From Bursaphelenchus xylophilus (lineage: Eukaryota > Nematoda > Chromadorea > Rhabditida > Aphelenchoididae), in the NCBI GenBank assembly GCA_904066235.2, contig CAJFCV020000005.1, positions 5,885,501 through 5,949,500 on the forward strand: DNA of 64,000 nt, in the 5' to 3' direction. The position numbers were made by a program, and so were the translations under genes. Positions 22,901 to 35,000 of the stretch are shown piece by piece (positions within the stretch are counted from its first letter, which is position 1; each line of letters begins with the position of its first letter). Below the pieces are notes generated by a model, which had not been told where the DNA came from, did not search any database, and worked only from the letters and a program-made list of their open reading frames with translations.

Positions 22901-24827
22901 AACAAGTGGCCAAATGTGCTGGCCAACTCAACAATACCACGGCCTTGATTCAGTTCTGCATCGAGGTCCTTAAAGAGCCCGATCCCATCGCTTATTTGCA
23001 TGTAATTATTTTAATTAAGAGTTACTGTAATTATCGTACTATGCGGGTTTAAGGGGGCACAAGGGCAGCGGAGGTCATTGTCTAATTCGACCACAATTTT
23101 AGATTGATCATGCCTTATGTCATCGAGCGACCGAGACCGACTTCTTGTGGAACAAAAATATGATTACAAAACCAGATATCAACCCCGAATTTGTGTTCAA
23201 TATAGACCTGAGACAAGTCCAGGCAACGATCCAGGCCATGGAATTTGTGCAGCTACAAGGTAATACTTTTCACAGTAATTTATAATACTTTTTAAGCCAT
23301 TATGCGAAGACCATTTTCCGGTGATAATGAGAGAGGTAATTAGATGTAAATAGATATTGTAATTGTAGTAGTTAGATAGCTTAAGGTTGCTTGTTTTGTG
23401 GTAGATAATATTATCGAAATTTCATTCACTTGTTATACGATTTTGTTCAGCTCCTCCAAGACCGTTTTTCTTGGCCAATGAATGTTCAGCGGAGAACAAT
23501 TCGGTTGTTTTGACATGGGATTGCCCGAGGAATGGACAGTCCGTTGATGGGTTTATATTGGAATTGGACAGTGGTAAAGATGATGGGCGATTTAAGGAGG
23601 TCTACAGGGGCCCGGACTCCGCTTGCACCATCGACGGACTCCACTTTAATACGCTTTACAACGCCAGATTAAAGGGATTCAATGCAGCCGGTGAGAGTTC
23701 TTACAGTGAACCCATTTGCTTACAAACAGCTCCAGGTATGTCCTACTTTATTTTTGTTTTAGTTTTTATATTACTTGTTATTGCTCATTTATTGGCCGGA
23801 CCGCGACGATTGGGGAAAAGGACGATTGAGGAAAATAAAATCATTTTTTGCTCTAGTGGCCAAAGTCATACTTCATTAGCCCAACCTATAAAACTTCACT
23901 TACGTAGTCTCTTTCAACCTTTGCTTGATCCACCTAACCTCTAAAACATAATTTATAAAGCGGCATCTAACATAATACATGTACTATTATGTTAGATGCC
24001 GTTTTATAAAAATTAAAAATTTTCGACCTCCTGCAGAGGTTAATATCGTTTCTAGGCCACTAAAGGGCGTGAATAGTTAAAAGCGGTTACAAATGGGGGT
24101 TTTTTAAAGCAAGGCTAGCGAAGTATGGTATTAGTTAGCCAAAAAAGCAAAAAAATCTTTTATTTTCCCCAATCGTCGTTTGGGGAAAATAAAAAAACTG
24201 GATTGAATCACCTTTTATGGTTTTAGTCGCCTGGTTCCAATTGTGTAAATCAGTCTCCCAGATGGATGTCCAGCTCTCCAACCAGAGTTGCACAGTGACC
24301 GGTTCTTCACTCGATTACTCTGTAGTCCTAGGCACGGTCGCCTTCAGTCGAGGAGTCCATTTCTGGGAAATCTCCGTGGATCGTCTAGATATCAACACGG
24401 ATATTGTTGTCGGGGTTGCGCAGCCAAGTGTGGATCGTCATAAAATCCTGGGGAAGGATATCCATGGCTGGGCGATGTATCTGGATGTCCGAAGATCCTG
24501 GTTCTTCCATAACGGAGATCATCATGGGAGAACGGAGCAAGGAGTCTCTGAAGGGGAAGTGATCGGCGTTAGATTGGATTGCGATCAAGGCAGACTCTCC
24601 TTTTACATAAACGGACGACCCTTGGGCTATGATGGGCATCTCTATGCTTTCCAGTAAGCATAAAAATGTTCTGTTTAGAATCATCCTTTCGTTTTAGCCG
24701 ATTACCCCGAGGTCTTTACTATCCTGCCTTCAGTGTGAATAAAGGCGCTGTAATTACTGTACATACTGCTCGAACAGCTCCCATTATTGATCGGGAAGAC
24801 ACACCGTCGATTCGAGAAATCTTGTAG
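19965..24827 (+). CDS. madd-2: E3 ubiquitin ligase MADD-2/TRIM9 (class I TRIM)
   Basis: The start at 19965 opens the [40 protein letters not shown], with the later half split by an intron-rich Ser-loop as in TRIM9 and resuming at [16 protein letters not shown]-box 1 is [20 protein letters not shown] to [17 protein letters not shown]-box 2 is [20 protein letters not shown] to HLTHQVQSL. After a ~1.6-kb intron come the coiled coil and COS box ([40 protein letters not shown]), a fibronectin-III domain ([11 protein letters not shown] to [15 protein letters not shown]) and a B30.2/SPRY domain ([48 protein letters not shown]). Domain order and wording match TRIM9. C. elegans MADD-2 acts with the netrin receptor UNC-40 in axon and muscle-arm guidance. 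The end, [12 protein letters not shown], is at 24827. An earlier noncoding exon or trans-splice site is possible. Confidence 0.95.
21030..22608 (+). other. Large intron of madd-2
   Basis: This ~1.6-kb intron lies between the B-box 2 exon and the coiled-coil exon (acceptor TTTGCAG before AGCGAATTGTCCCG). Its donor appears weak (AAGAAG then GTCGGT), so the exact exon edge is uncertain. It is GC-richer than other introns and its open frames look like chance. An unseen small exon or enhancer is possible. Confidence 0.45.
23804..24190. mobile_element. Hairpin inverted-repeat element in madd-2 intron
   Basis: The outer ends share CGACGATTGGGGAAAA (23804-23819) with its reverse complement at 24163-24178, both followed inward by an AAAATAAAA..TTTTTTGC stretch. 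Inside is a strong hairpin (23952-23977 against 23985-24010, one mismatch, 7-nt loop) with stem GGCATCTAACATAATA. The element lies between the FN3 and SPRY exons. No coding sequence is present. Confidence 0.7.
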
Positions 24828-25102
24828 CACATTTTTACATATTTAGATACCACAGTTTTAGGATATACAATACGGGTTGTTTCAATAAATAAATGATTGT
24901 TTGAATTTTTTATATGTAAATATGTATATAGATATATAAGGATGGTGGCATACAAATCAAATCGGATTTCGTGGCCAGAAACCGCCATTTCTTGTTTGTT
25001 AGGCTTCTAGATAAGAAATGTGTAATTCTTGTCTGAAATTGCGTAACATTGCGCAAATTTTTGCTCTCTCCTCACGAAGATTTTTTTCTTTTTTTCTCTG
25101 CT

Positions 25103-25368
25103 CAGAACATATACAGGGAGGGACCTGATCCAATGGCAAAAAACGTCTCCTTTTGCATCCCGGAAGGGACCAAAATGACTCCAAACCTTTCCCTTCTCTA
25201 AGCTAAAAAACTCCGCCTTGAAAAGCGCGCTCTTTCCTTCAAGGCGGGCCCTTCAAAGCGGGGTTTTTTAGCTTAGAGAAGGGAAGGGTTTGGAGACATT
25301 TTGGTCCCTTCCGGGATGCAAAATCAGACGTTTTTTGCCATTGGATCCGGTCCCTCACTGTATATATA
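25103..25368. repeat. Palindromic fold-back element, ~105-bp arms
   Basis: The left arm (about 25103-25208), running from GGGAGGGACCTGATCCAATG through GCATCCCGGAAGGGACCAAA to CTTCTCTAAGCTAAAAAA, is repeated in reverse at 25260-25365 with few mismatches. A smaller stem (CGCCTTGAA..TTCAAGGCG) occupies the loop. It resembles a fold-back MITE. Confidence 0.8.
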
Positions 25369-25385
25369 TATATATATATATATAT
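25361..25385. repeat. TA dinucleotide microsatellite
   Basis: About 12 TA units lie exactly at the right edge of the palindromic element, possibly an expanded TA target site. Confidence 0.9.
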
Positions 25386-26019
25386 GTTTGTACTGTACGT
25401 GGTGCTGAAGTTCTGCAACTGACTATAATGGTCAAGACACTTTCTTTAGGTCAGGTCGTCACCAAGCTCACGACCCAGGTAGTGACTGACCATAGTCATG
25501 TGTGGTTTTGACCCGACCTAACTGAAGTACCAAAGCCGTCCAGAATAACTAGTAGAATAACTTTTTTTCTGCAGAGTTTGGACATTAATCGTGCCTTAGG
25601 TCAAGATCTAACTCGTTTTTCCCAAAAAACACCGATTTCATCATGGATTCATGACGTTGACCGTAGAGTTCAGCCTTTTTTGGGGTAGAGTTGAAAAAGG
25701 GGTAGAGTTCAGATTGGGGGACAGTTCAGAAAAGGGGGAGAGTTCAGGCTCAACCGAGAGAAATTGCGCAACGTTGTGTAAGATTGCGCAATTTTTAACT
25801 TTGGACTAAATCCGCCGGGTTGGGATGGACTAGCGCGCTGAAATTTATACGTGCCATACTTGCCAATGAACTTTTTCTGCATCATTACGTTTGTAGGCTG
25901 TATTGCTAATTGTGAAATAAATAAATACAAAAAAATAACAGAGACATTATAACCATCTTGTACTGTGAATAATTAGACCCGGGTTTGCAGAATGAATGCT
26001 TGAGATCGGGAATGCTGAC

Positions 26020-29000
26020 TTAGACCATGGGGCTGTCGCTGCCCCCAAAACAAGGAGAAGAAGCCGATTCCTTCGGCGACGTCCTCTTCATCGCTCTTGG
26101 AGGGGGAGTTGGAGGTGGTTCTGCTGGGAATGAGGACTAAAAAGTAACTCTTAATTGCTGATTAATCATCATATATTTTTAGATTTTGAAAAAGTGGTCT
26201 GTGACATTTTCTATGCAAAACTTCGAAATAACATTACAAGAAAGTTTAACCAACAAAAGTGAAACGCGCCACTTCTCCAAAATCTTAAACCTTCTTATTC
26301 CTTCACTCTTACATACTGTGGAATACACCAAAAATAAATTTTCCGTCACTGCAATGTGTTTTGCAGAACCATTAATACATACATATATTATTATTATCTT
26401 ATTGTAATTACCTGAACATCCGGCAGCTTGGGGAAGAATTCTCTCTCGATCTTGTACGGGCTTTGTTTGACCGAACAAGTGTCGTGTAAAGTGGAATCAT
26501 CATGGGATGACAGGCTCGGCTCTCTGTTCGAGAACTGAGGTCTTGTTCTCAGCTCCATCAGTGGCTTTGAACATCGTGATTCGTAGGGTGGGAATACATT
26601 AAAGGAGACCCCTTCTCCTTTTGTCGGCATTGAATGAATCGAGGAATTGGTGGTACTTTCAGACATCACAGTGCTCGCGGTTGCCTGACTTGTCCCAACT
26701 TCTTCCGTTGGATTCAGAGAACTTGACGTCTCACTGGGAGTATTCTGACGTTGTCTATGGAGTGTGGGAGGAAGGGGAAGATTGGCCATCATCGGGTCCG
26801 AAGCCAGCATTGTAAAGAAACTGACCAGTTCTGTAAAGTTGGGACGGGCTTCGGATTCAGTGTGCCAGCAACAAAGCATCTCGTTGTAAATCTGCAATAT
26901 CATTAATGAGGATGACATAATATTAAATGTACTAATGGTTCTTACCTCTTGCGGGCAACCAACGGGAGGCTCCAATCGTCCTCCAGCCACGACCAATTGC
27001 ATCACATCTTGATTGGCCTTCATCGTGTAAGGCATGTAGCCCATGGAGAATATCTCCCACAAAAGAACTCCATATGCCCAGACGTCTGTTTTGGAGTTGA
27101 AAATGCCATCTAGAAATGCCTCCGGAGGCATCCATTTGACGGCCAAAAAGGCTCGGCCTCCCTTCCGGTAATATTCCTGACTAAAGATATCCCTGGCCAT
27201 TCCAAAATCAGCGATTTTCACCATACGATCAGGCCCTTTGGAAGTCAGAAGACAGTTGCGAGCAGCAATGTCACGATGGATGAATTTACTCTGTTCCAGG
27301 TATTCACAACCGTAGGCAACATCCAGCGCCATGTTAAGAAGATCCACCATCTTGAGCTGTGCATCCTCGGATTTTTGGTCCTCGAAAGAGTACTGTATCA
27401 GCAATGATGACTTACTGGCTTGGGCCTTTGTTCTCTCAAGAAGTTACGAAGATCTCCGCCTTCAAGGTACTCAAGAATAATGTATTTTGGCAATTTTTCA
27501 AAGGAGACTCCATAGAATTTAACAATGTTTGGATGATCGAAATGACTGAAAAAAAAGATAATCGGTCATTCAACTTTGGGCTTACTTGAGTAACCGGGCC
27601 TCCGATTCGAAATCCATATCTGTTTCTGGATTCGAGCCCATGGGCAATGTTTTGACGGCGACTTTGGTTGTCCGACCATCCAGAATGAACAACCCTTCAT
27701 ACACTTCTCCAAAAGCCCCGTGTCCAATGGATTGCTTGAGCTGGAGGAAGTGCCGAGAGATCTGAGGGAGCTCCATCATGGTTAGCCTCTCGTAGATGGG
27801 ATTGGGGGTAATCCGATCACTCATCCGGATTCTGGAGTCGATTGTATCACTCATCTCCATACCTCCAAAGTCTTGATTATGTCTTTTATTCCTCGTCCAA
27901 CAAATTTTGTATTTCTTCATGTAATACAGTAACCCTCCTCGGCGGCATGACAAGAAGAGAATCACCAGAAACACTAAACATCGTAAATAACTTTTATAAT
28001 TCTCGTCGTTTCGTGCAATAACCTTAGAACTTACAAATCAAGATAAGGAAAAATGCAAAAATAACCAAGAAAGCGAAAGGAGAATTCAGACCAACGACCT
28101 CTTTGGACCAGACTCCCAAAAGCTCTGAAACGATAATAATTCATGTAATGACTGACGTCATTTAACTCACCAAGCAGAGACATGGAGCTACAATCTCCAT
28201 TCTGGTCGGTCTCTTTTCCGTTTATGCAGAGACAAAAGGGTTTTGGAGGTGTCCCCAGTTCATTGCTCTCAAATCGACAACTGGAATTGGTCGGACAAGG
28301 CAGAGAGCATCTCATGATGACAATACGCCCGTTTCCATTATGAATTCCGATGGCATAGTCTGCTTTTACATCTTTTAATAGCACAGCGCTGCTGCCTCCA
28401 CTTCCGTTGGCCTTGTATCCAAATTTTCCTCCAATAATTCCTCCGCCACCACCAGCGCCGGGCCCGCAGCTTGCGCCTCCGCCTCCAAGTCCACCGGTTA
28501 TATTCCAGATCCGCGATCGAGGACATGAGCCGCCAATAACATGGGGACCCTCAGAACGCCCGTTCATTTTGCGACAGTCAAGACAAGTAGAATTGTGATT
28601 AAACTGAAAAATATTAAGTTGAGTGCTCCATGTGCAACACATTGTCTAATATTCTGTGTCACATTGTCTAATATTCTCATACAAAGATACATGGAATATC
28701 TATCTAATCCTTGTAATCCCATGTCTAAACTCCGCCCACCTTGATCTGGCAAGATCGGGGATCGGATAAGAGAAGATGGGAGATGGAAGCTCGGACGGTT
28801 GCGTCCGAGCCCGTCTCTCTGGCTGCGCAAGCAAGGCTTTTAATCAAGTGCTTTATAAATTCTTGTTTTCACCTTTCTCTTCAACATTGTCTGATCAGCT
28901 AGCCAATAAGTTGAAATCACAACCAAATTTTTTAAACGGCTAGCCAAAAACCTGGGTCGGCCAGCCAAAAGCGTTTCAAAAAAAGCAAGCTTTTAACGGT

Positions 29001-32000
29001 TGGAATGGGCGTCACCGTCACAGTCAAGCATTGAGACCATTTTCGGGTAATTTTAGACAACCTTCTTGACCTCGGTCATGATAGGTGGTCAGCTTAGTCA
29101 TGAGCGCAGTTCCGCAAATGTCCAAATTCCGAAAACGTTGCGGTGCCTTATTTTTTTCAACCTTGTCGAAGATTTTAGGTCGCTAAAAATCTCGGTAGTT
29201 TCTGCTAGGCTAAGGGTTGAAATTGTCTTATTAAAAAACAACTATAAGATCTGCTAAATTGCGCGTCCCGACATTTCGGGTCAGGGACAACTCGGGTCGC
29301 GACAACTCGGGTCAACGACACTTCGAGTCAACGACACCTCGGGTCAACGACATTTCGGGTCAACGATACCGTTTAATATTTTCGCTTCGGAACGTGGAAA
29401 AAAAATTTTTTGGAGAGTTTGAACAAATTTTTGAAAATTTTTCGCTTCGGGAATTGGGAAAAGGATTTTTTGTTCTGAATGTTACAATTTTATTTTACAT
29501 AAGGTACGAATGTTATTTCTTTAATTTTTTAGATAAATAGTTACCTTAGGGGTAATTGAGGTTTAAAAAATTTTTGGGAAAATAGTGTTTATAAGCGAGG
29601 GGAAATTCTTTTTCCCCAGTCCCGAAGCGAAAACATTTCAAAAATTTGTTCAAACTCTCAAAAAAAATCTTTTTCCCAAGTTCCAAAGCGAAAACATTTA
29701 AAACGGACTTTTTTACAAAGTGAAGCATGGCCCGGACATTGTTGCGGTGACCATCACCGAATTTCTTCAAATTTGGCTCATAGAACACCCACAAGGCATA
29801 CATCAAAAGCGTCAAACGTTTTCCCAAAATTTGCATTATTTCGGGATTACTGTAACATTTTGTGTTTTATAAAGCGGCCGTTGTCGTGGACCAGGTGATC
29901 GCCCTACGGGTCCGAAACTTCTTGTCTGTATGTTTTCGAACATGGCCAACATTTTTCTAATTGAAACTTTTTTTGTATCTTTTCGTCTTTCGGTAGTACC
30001 GTAATCGTCATGATACCATATCGATTACTGCCGAAAATTGGAAAGAGTGTAACAAGTTTTCAAACCGGATTATAAAAGTTGGACACCCTTCCCGTAAAAT
30101 AAAACAAAAAAATCAAAAATAAAAATATAAGTTTTTGAGATATAAGCGTTCAAAGTTGCTATGTTCGGTTACTGTAGGACCAAAATAGAGACGATCAATT
30201 TTTAACCTTTTCCATTAATCTCTACGGTTCACATATTAATAGATCAGCCTGAGAAAAATATTTTCAGATCAAAAAATAAATATTTGAGGCTTTATTTGAG
30301 GCTTTATACGATGGTTACTGTAGTTTCTAACTTTTGTTAATTTCGCTAACAAATTTATTGGAATGACGAATTTAGACAAGCTATCCGGGTCAGAAACGCG
30401 CATACATCATGGAAGGCAAAAATCAGAATCGTAATACTACCCATTCCTGAAATAGTGGGAGATTACGGTAGCCGTACCCACTTTTTTCGCTGTTTGGCCG
30501 CGGCATTCTTTGGAGCCGCGAGTGTAACAACTTTTGAGGCCTGAAATTCATTCATAATGGACAGAGGAGTATTTCAACAAAAAATCGCGAAAATAAAAAT
30601 ATAAGATTTTGAGAAAAACCTGGATTACGGTCATTTTAGGGGGTTTTTGGGCCGTCTGGCCGCGGCATTCTTTGGAGCTGCGAGTGTAATAACTTTTGAA
30701 CCCTGAAATTCATTCAGGATGGATAGTAGAGCATTTCAGCAAAAAATCGCGAAAATAAAAATATAAGTTTTTGAGAAAATCCAGGATTACGGTCATTTTA
30801 GGGGGTTTTTGGGCCGTCTGGCCGCGGTATTCTTTGGAGCTGCGAGTGTAACAACTTTTGAGGCCTGAAATTCATTCATGATGGATAGAAGAGTATTTCA
30901 GCAAAAAATCGCAAAAATAAAAATATAAGTTTTTGAGAAAATTCGGGATTACGGTCATTTCAGGGGATTTCCTCTCCTAAACTACCGTAATCCGGGATTT
31001 TCTCAAAAACTTATATTTTTATTCTCGGGCTTTTTTACATAGGTACTTTCTAGAGCATCGGGGATGTATTTCAGGCTTCAGAAGTTGTTACACTCGCAGC
31101 TCCAAAGAATGCCGCGGCCAAACGGCCCAAAAACCCCCTAAAATGACCGTAATCCTGGATTTTCTCAAAAACTTATATTTTTATTTTCGCGATTTTTTGC
31201 TGAAATGCTCTTCTATCCATCCTGAATGAATTTCAGGGTTCAAAAGTTGTTACACTCGCAGCTCCAAAGAATGCCGCGGCCAAACAGCGAAAAAAGTGGG
31301 TACGGCTACCGTAATCTCCCACTATTTCAGGAATGGGTAGTATTACGATTCTGATTTTTGCCTTCCATGATGTATGCGCGTTTCTAACCCGGATAGCTTG
31401 TCTAAATTCGTCATTCCAATAAATTTGTTATCGAAATTAACAAAAGTTAGAAACTACAGTAACCATCGTATAAAGCCTGAAAAAAAGCCTCAAATATTTA
31501 TTTTTTGACCTGAAAATATTTTTCTAAGGCTGATCTATTAATGGGTGAGGCGTGGCAATCAATCGTACCGTTTGAAAATTGATCATCTCCTTTTTGGTCC
31601 TACAGTAACCGAACATGGCAACTTTGAACGCTTATATCTCAAAAACTTATATTTTTATTTTTGATTTTTTTGTTTTATTTTACGGGAAGGGTGTCCAACT
31701 TTTATAATCAGGTTTGAAAACTTGTTACACTTGTTCCAATTTTTGACAGTAATCGATATGGTATCATGACGATTACGGTACTACCAAAAGACGAAAAGAT
31801 ACAAAAAAAGTTTCAATTAGAAAAATGTTGGCCATGTTCGAAAACGTACAGACAAGAAGTTTCGGACCCGTAGGGCGATCACCTGGTCCACGACAACGGC
31901 CGCTTTATAAAACACAAAATGTTACAGTAATCCCGAAATAATGCAAATTTTGGGAAAACGTTTGACGCTTTTGATCAGCATGCTCAGGCCCTTCTACTGG

Positions 32001-35000
32001 CCAAGTTTCAAGAAATTTGGTGATGGTCGTTGCAACAATGTCCGGGCCCCTTGGAGGGAAGCTTCAAGTACGCGCGACGCCATAACTAGGGATACACTTG
32101 GCCAATTATAAAATAATTCCCGCCGGGACCCAAAGCAAATTTGAAATTATTCGTGTGTACGGTAGAAAAATATTTTTTGTTGGAGGACGAGACATTTTCT
32201 TGTTTTGTTGATAGTACTGCAAGGTATTTGGTAAGTCGAGTGTGTGTATTTTGTTTGATTTTGTTGATTTTTGTGTAATAAAGATATAACTTTGTCCATT
32301 TATTGTTTATGTGCCGCATTACGGTTTCAAGGCCGAATTATTACCTTTCTGGCGGCTCCGGTTTTAGCTATCGCAACACGGAAGATAATCTCTGCCCAAT
32401 CGTTGGTCCGGAACAAAGAGGTATGTTGTTTTTGCTAATTTTGAGGTGTGTTTTTGGTTTTAGAACAAAAAGTTACCTGTTTTTCTCTGAAATCTTTGGG
32501 AGAATCACTTTTCGGTCAATAAGGGCCTAATTTTTTGTTGTTTTTAATACTAAGGGTGCTTTTCAGTGGATTTCACTGTACCAACCAATGAAGAACAGCA
32601 TGGTTAACACAGAGAAGGATGGTCCACTGGCAGATGAGGCGTCAGAAAGAAAGGAGAAGGCCCTCAAAAAATGCGAAACTAATAGAATAGCCATTGTGAA
32701 AAAAGGAAAAGTGATGTAGGCTGTAAAACGCTGGTTAATGATACAGAAATGGGGAATTCGGTGGACGACATTTTTAACATGGATAAGATGGAAAATGTAT
32801 TTGGCTCCAATTTTATTTTTAATATTGAGACTGAAAAACAGTAAATTTGTTGTTATTTGTTCTATTTTTGTTATAAACACGTTGATTTAAATGAATTGAA
32901 AGTTTTAATCTTGATTTCCAGTAGCTTGACGTGTTATCTTTGTGAACACAAAAATTTTTTGGAAACACATCTTATTTGACTTATAATCCAATACTGCCAA
33001 ACGTAAAACATCGGCGGCCAAAATGGGGTAAAGGAAACTAACACGGCCCAGAAAATCAGCGTTAGAACAAGAGACCTGTTCGTCGTAAACCATCAAAGGA
33101 CAATTAATTAAACCAAGAGAGCATTCAAGTTCATTACGATAAATGAAATTCAGATATACATTTACATAATTTGATATTATCCTGATATTGCGGATCTATG
33201 ACCGCGAATACCCATTCCAGTTTTTTGATGGCATTTCCTTTGTTCACAATGGCTATTCCATTAGTTTCGCATGTTTTGAGGGCCTTCTCCTTTCTTTCTG
33301 ACGCCTCATCTGCCAGTGGGCCATCCTTCTCTGTGTTAACCATGCTGTTCTTCATTGGTTGGTACAGTGAAATCCACTGAAAAGCACCCTTAGTATTAAA
33401 AACAACAAAAAATTAGGCCCTTATTGACCGAAAAGTGATTCTCCCAAAGATTTCAGAGAAAAACAGGTAACTTTTTGTTCTAAAACCAAAAACACACCTC
33501 AAAATTAGCAAAAACAACATACCTCTTTGTTCCGGACCAACGATTGGGCAGAGATTATCTTCCGTGTTGCGATAGCTAAAACCGGAGCCGCCAGAAAGGT
33601 AATAATTCGGCCTTGAAACCGTAATGCGGCACATAAACAATAAATGGACAAAGTTATATCTTTATTACACAAAAATCAACAAAATCAAACAAAATACACA
33701 CACTCGACTTACCAAATACCTTGCAGTACTATCAACAAAACAAGAAAATGTCTCGTCCTCCAACAAAAAATATTTTTCTACCGTACACACGAATAATTTC
33801 AAATTTGCTTTGGGTCCCGGCGGGAATTATTTTATAATTGGCCAAGTGTATCCCTAGTTATGGCGTCGCGCGTACTTTCAGTTTGTAAAAAACTCTCTTT
33901 TAAAAATTTTGTTCAAATTCTTCAAAAAATTCTTTTTTCCATGTCCCGAAGCGAGAACATTTCAGAAATTTTTCAAATTTACCAAAAAATTCTTTTTCCC
34001 CAGTCCCGAAGCGAAAACATTTCAAAAATTTGTTCAAACTCTCAAAAAAATTTTTTTCCAAGTCCCGAAGCGAAAACATTTGAAAAATTTTTTAAATTCA
34101 CCAAAAAATTCTTTTTTCCCAGTCCCGAAGCGAAAATATTAAACGGCATCGTTGACCCGAAGTGTCGTTGACCCGAGTTGTCGTTGACCCGAGTTGTCGC
34201 GACCCGAGTTGTCCCTGACCCGAAATGTCGTAGCGCCCTAAATGGCGTGGTGCCATTTTCATCGGCATCTCACGTCAGAATGAAAATAGAAGAAAAACGA
34301 AATTTCGTGAGGGGCCGCAGCGAAAAGCAACGGCCGATTTTTTTCTTCTTTCTCTGACCGCTCTCTTCCTTTTTGTGCGTGCGCCCTCTTCCTCTCGCCA
34401 ACCGCAAATCGTTATTTCGCGGATCGCCACGGCTTTGACGAAATTCCCTTTTTATTTTGACGTGCATCTGAGCGTCGGGGACTTGAGGTATTTCCATCTA
34501 AACAAATTTGATTTCTTACCTTTGGATTGAAAGAGAATCCGTATCCGGAGGCCCAGTTCTGTGAATCGTCGGCCTTCTGGTCCTTAATTGCAACACCGCC
34601 TCGGGCATCGATCTCCTCGGTGGAAGGGATCACATCAGGAATCACTCCCCCTCCTCCTCCAGCAACAATACTGAGCTTGGAGTCGATGAACAAAGCCGAC
34701 GCGCCTCCACCGCCAGTGCCGAACAGATTGTGGACATCTTTGCGGAGGAGATCGACATCTCCATAAGTGTCAGAACATACAGAATTAAATATTTTAGCAT
34801 ACGTCACCTGAATTTTTTACTTGTTTATGGAACACAAGACGTACCTTATTGGTTATGTTTAGCAGACTGCCGTCCAATCCTTTTCCACATGGACTTTCTC
34901 CTTGTTGCCCCAGTATCAATCTGATTTCTTGTCCTTTAGCCAATTGAAGAGTGGTCTTGACAGCTCCACCGTTGTTGTTGTCATCTTTTACATTGAATTT

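Larger units (their letters stand above)
24828..26019. other. Intergenic region between madd-2 and scd-2 (convergent 3' ends)
   Basis: This holds the 3' UTRs of both genes, AATAAA-type signals near 24885, a palindromic element (25103-25368), a TA microsatellite and, at 25655-25760, short direct repeats of the type GGGTAGAGTTCAG/GGGAGAGTTCAG. No protein gene is apparent. Confidence 0.5.
29264..34231. mobile_element. Nested fold-back (long inverted repeat) element complex
   Basis: About 5 kb inside an scd-2 intron is built of inverted repeats. The outer ends (29264-~29720 and ~33877-34231) are inverted copies beginning CGACATTTCGGGTCAGGGAC and rich in short GGGTCAACGACA-type tandem units. Inside lie two side-by-side palindromes: one centred near 30980 with arms over 1 kb, and one centred near 32972 with ~640-bp arms that are nearly identical. 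This is the architecture of fold-back transposons. No complete transposase was recognised. Confidence 0.85.

Noticed and set aside
28407..28598. Plus-strand frame rich in Pro
   Set aside because: It is the complement of the scd-2 glycine-rich region.
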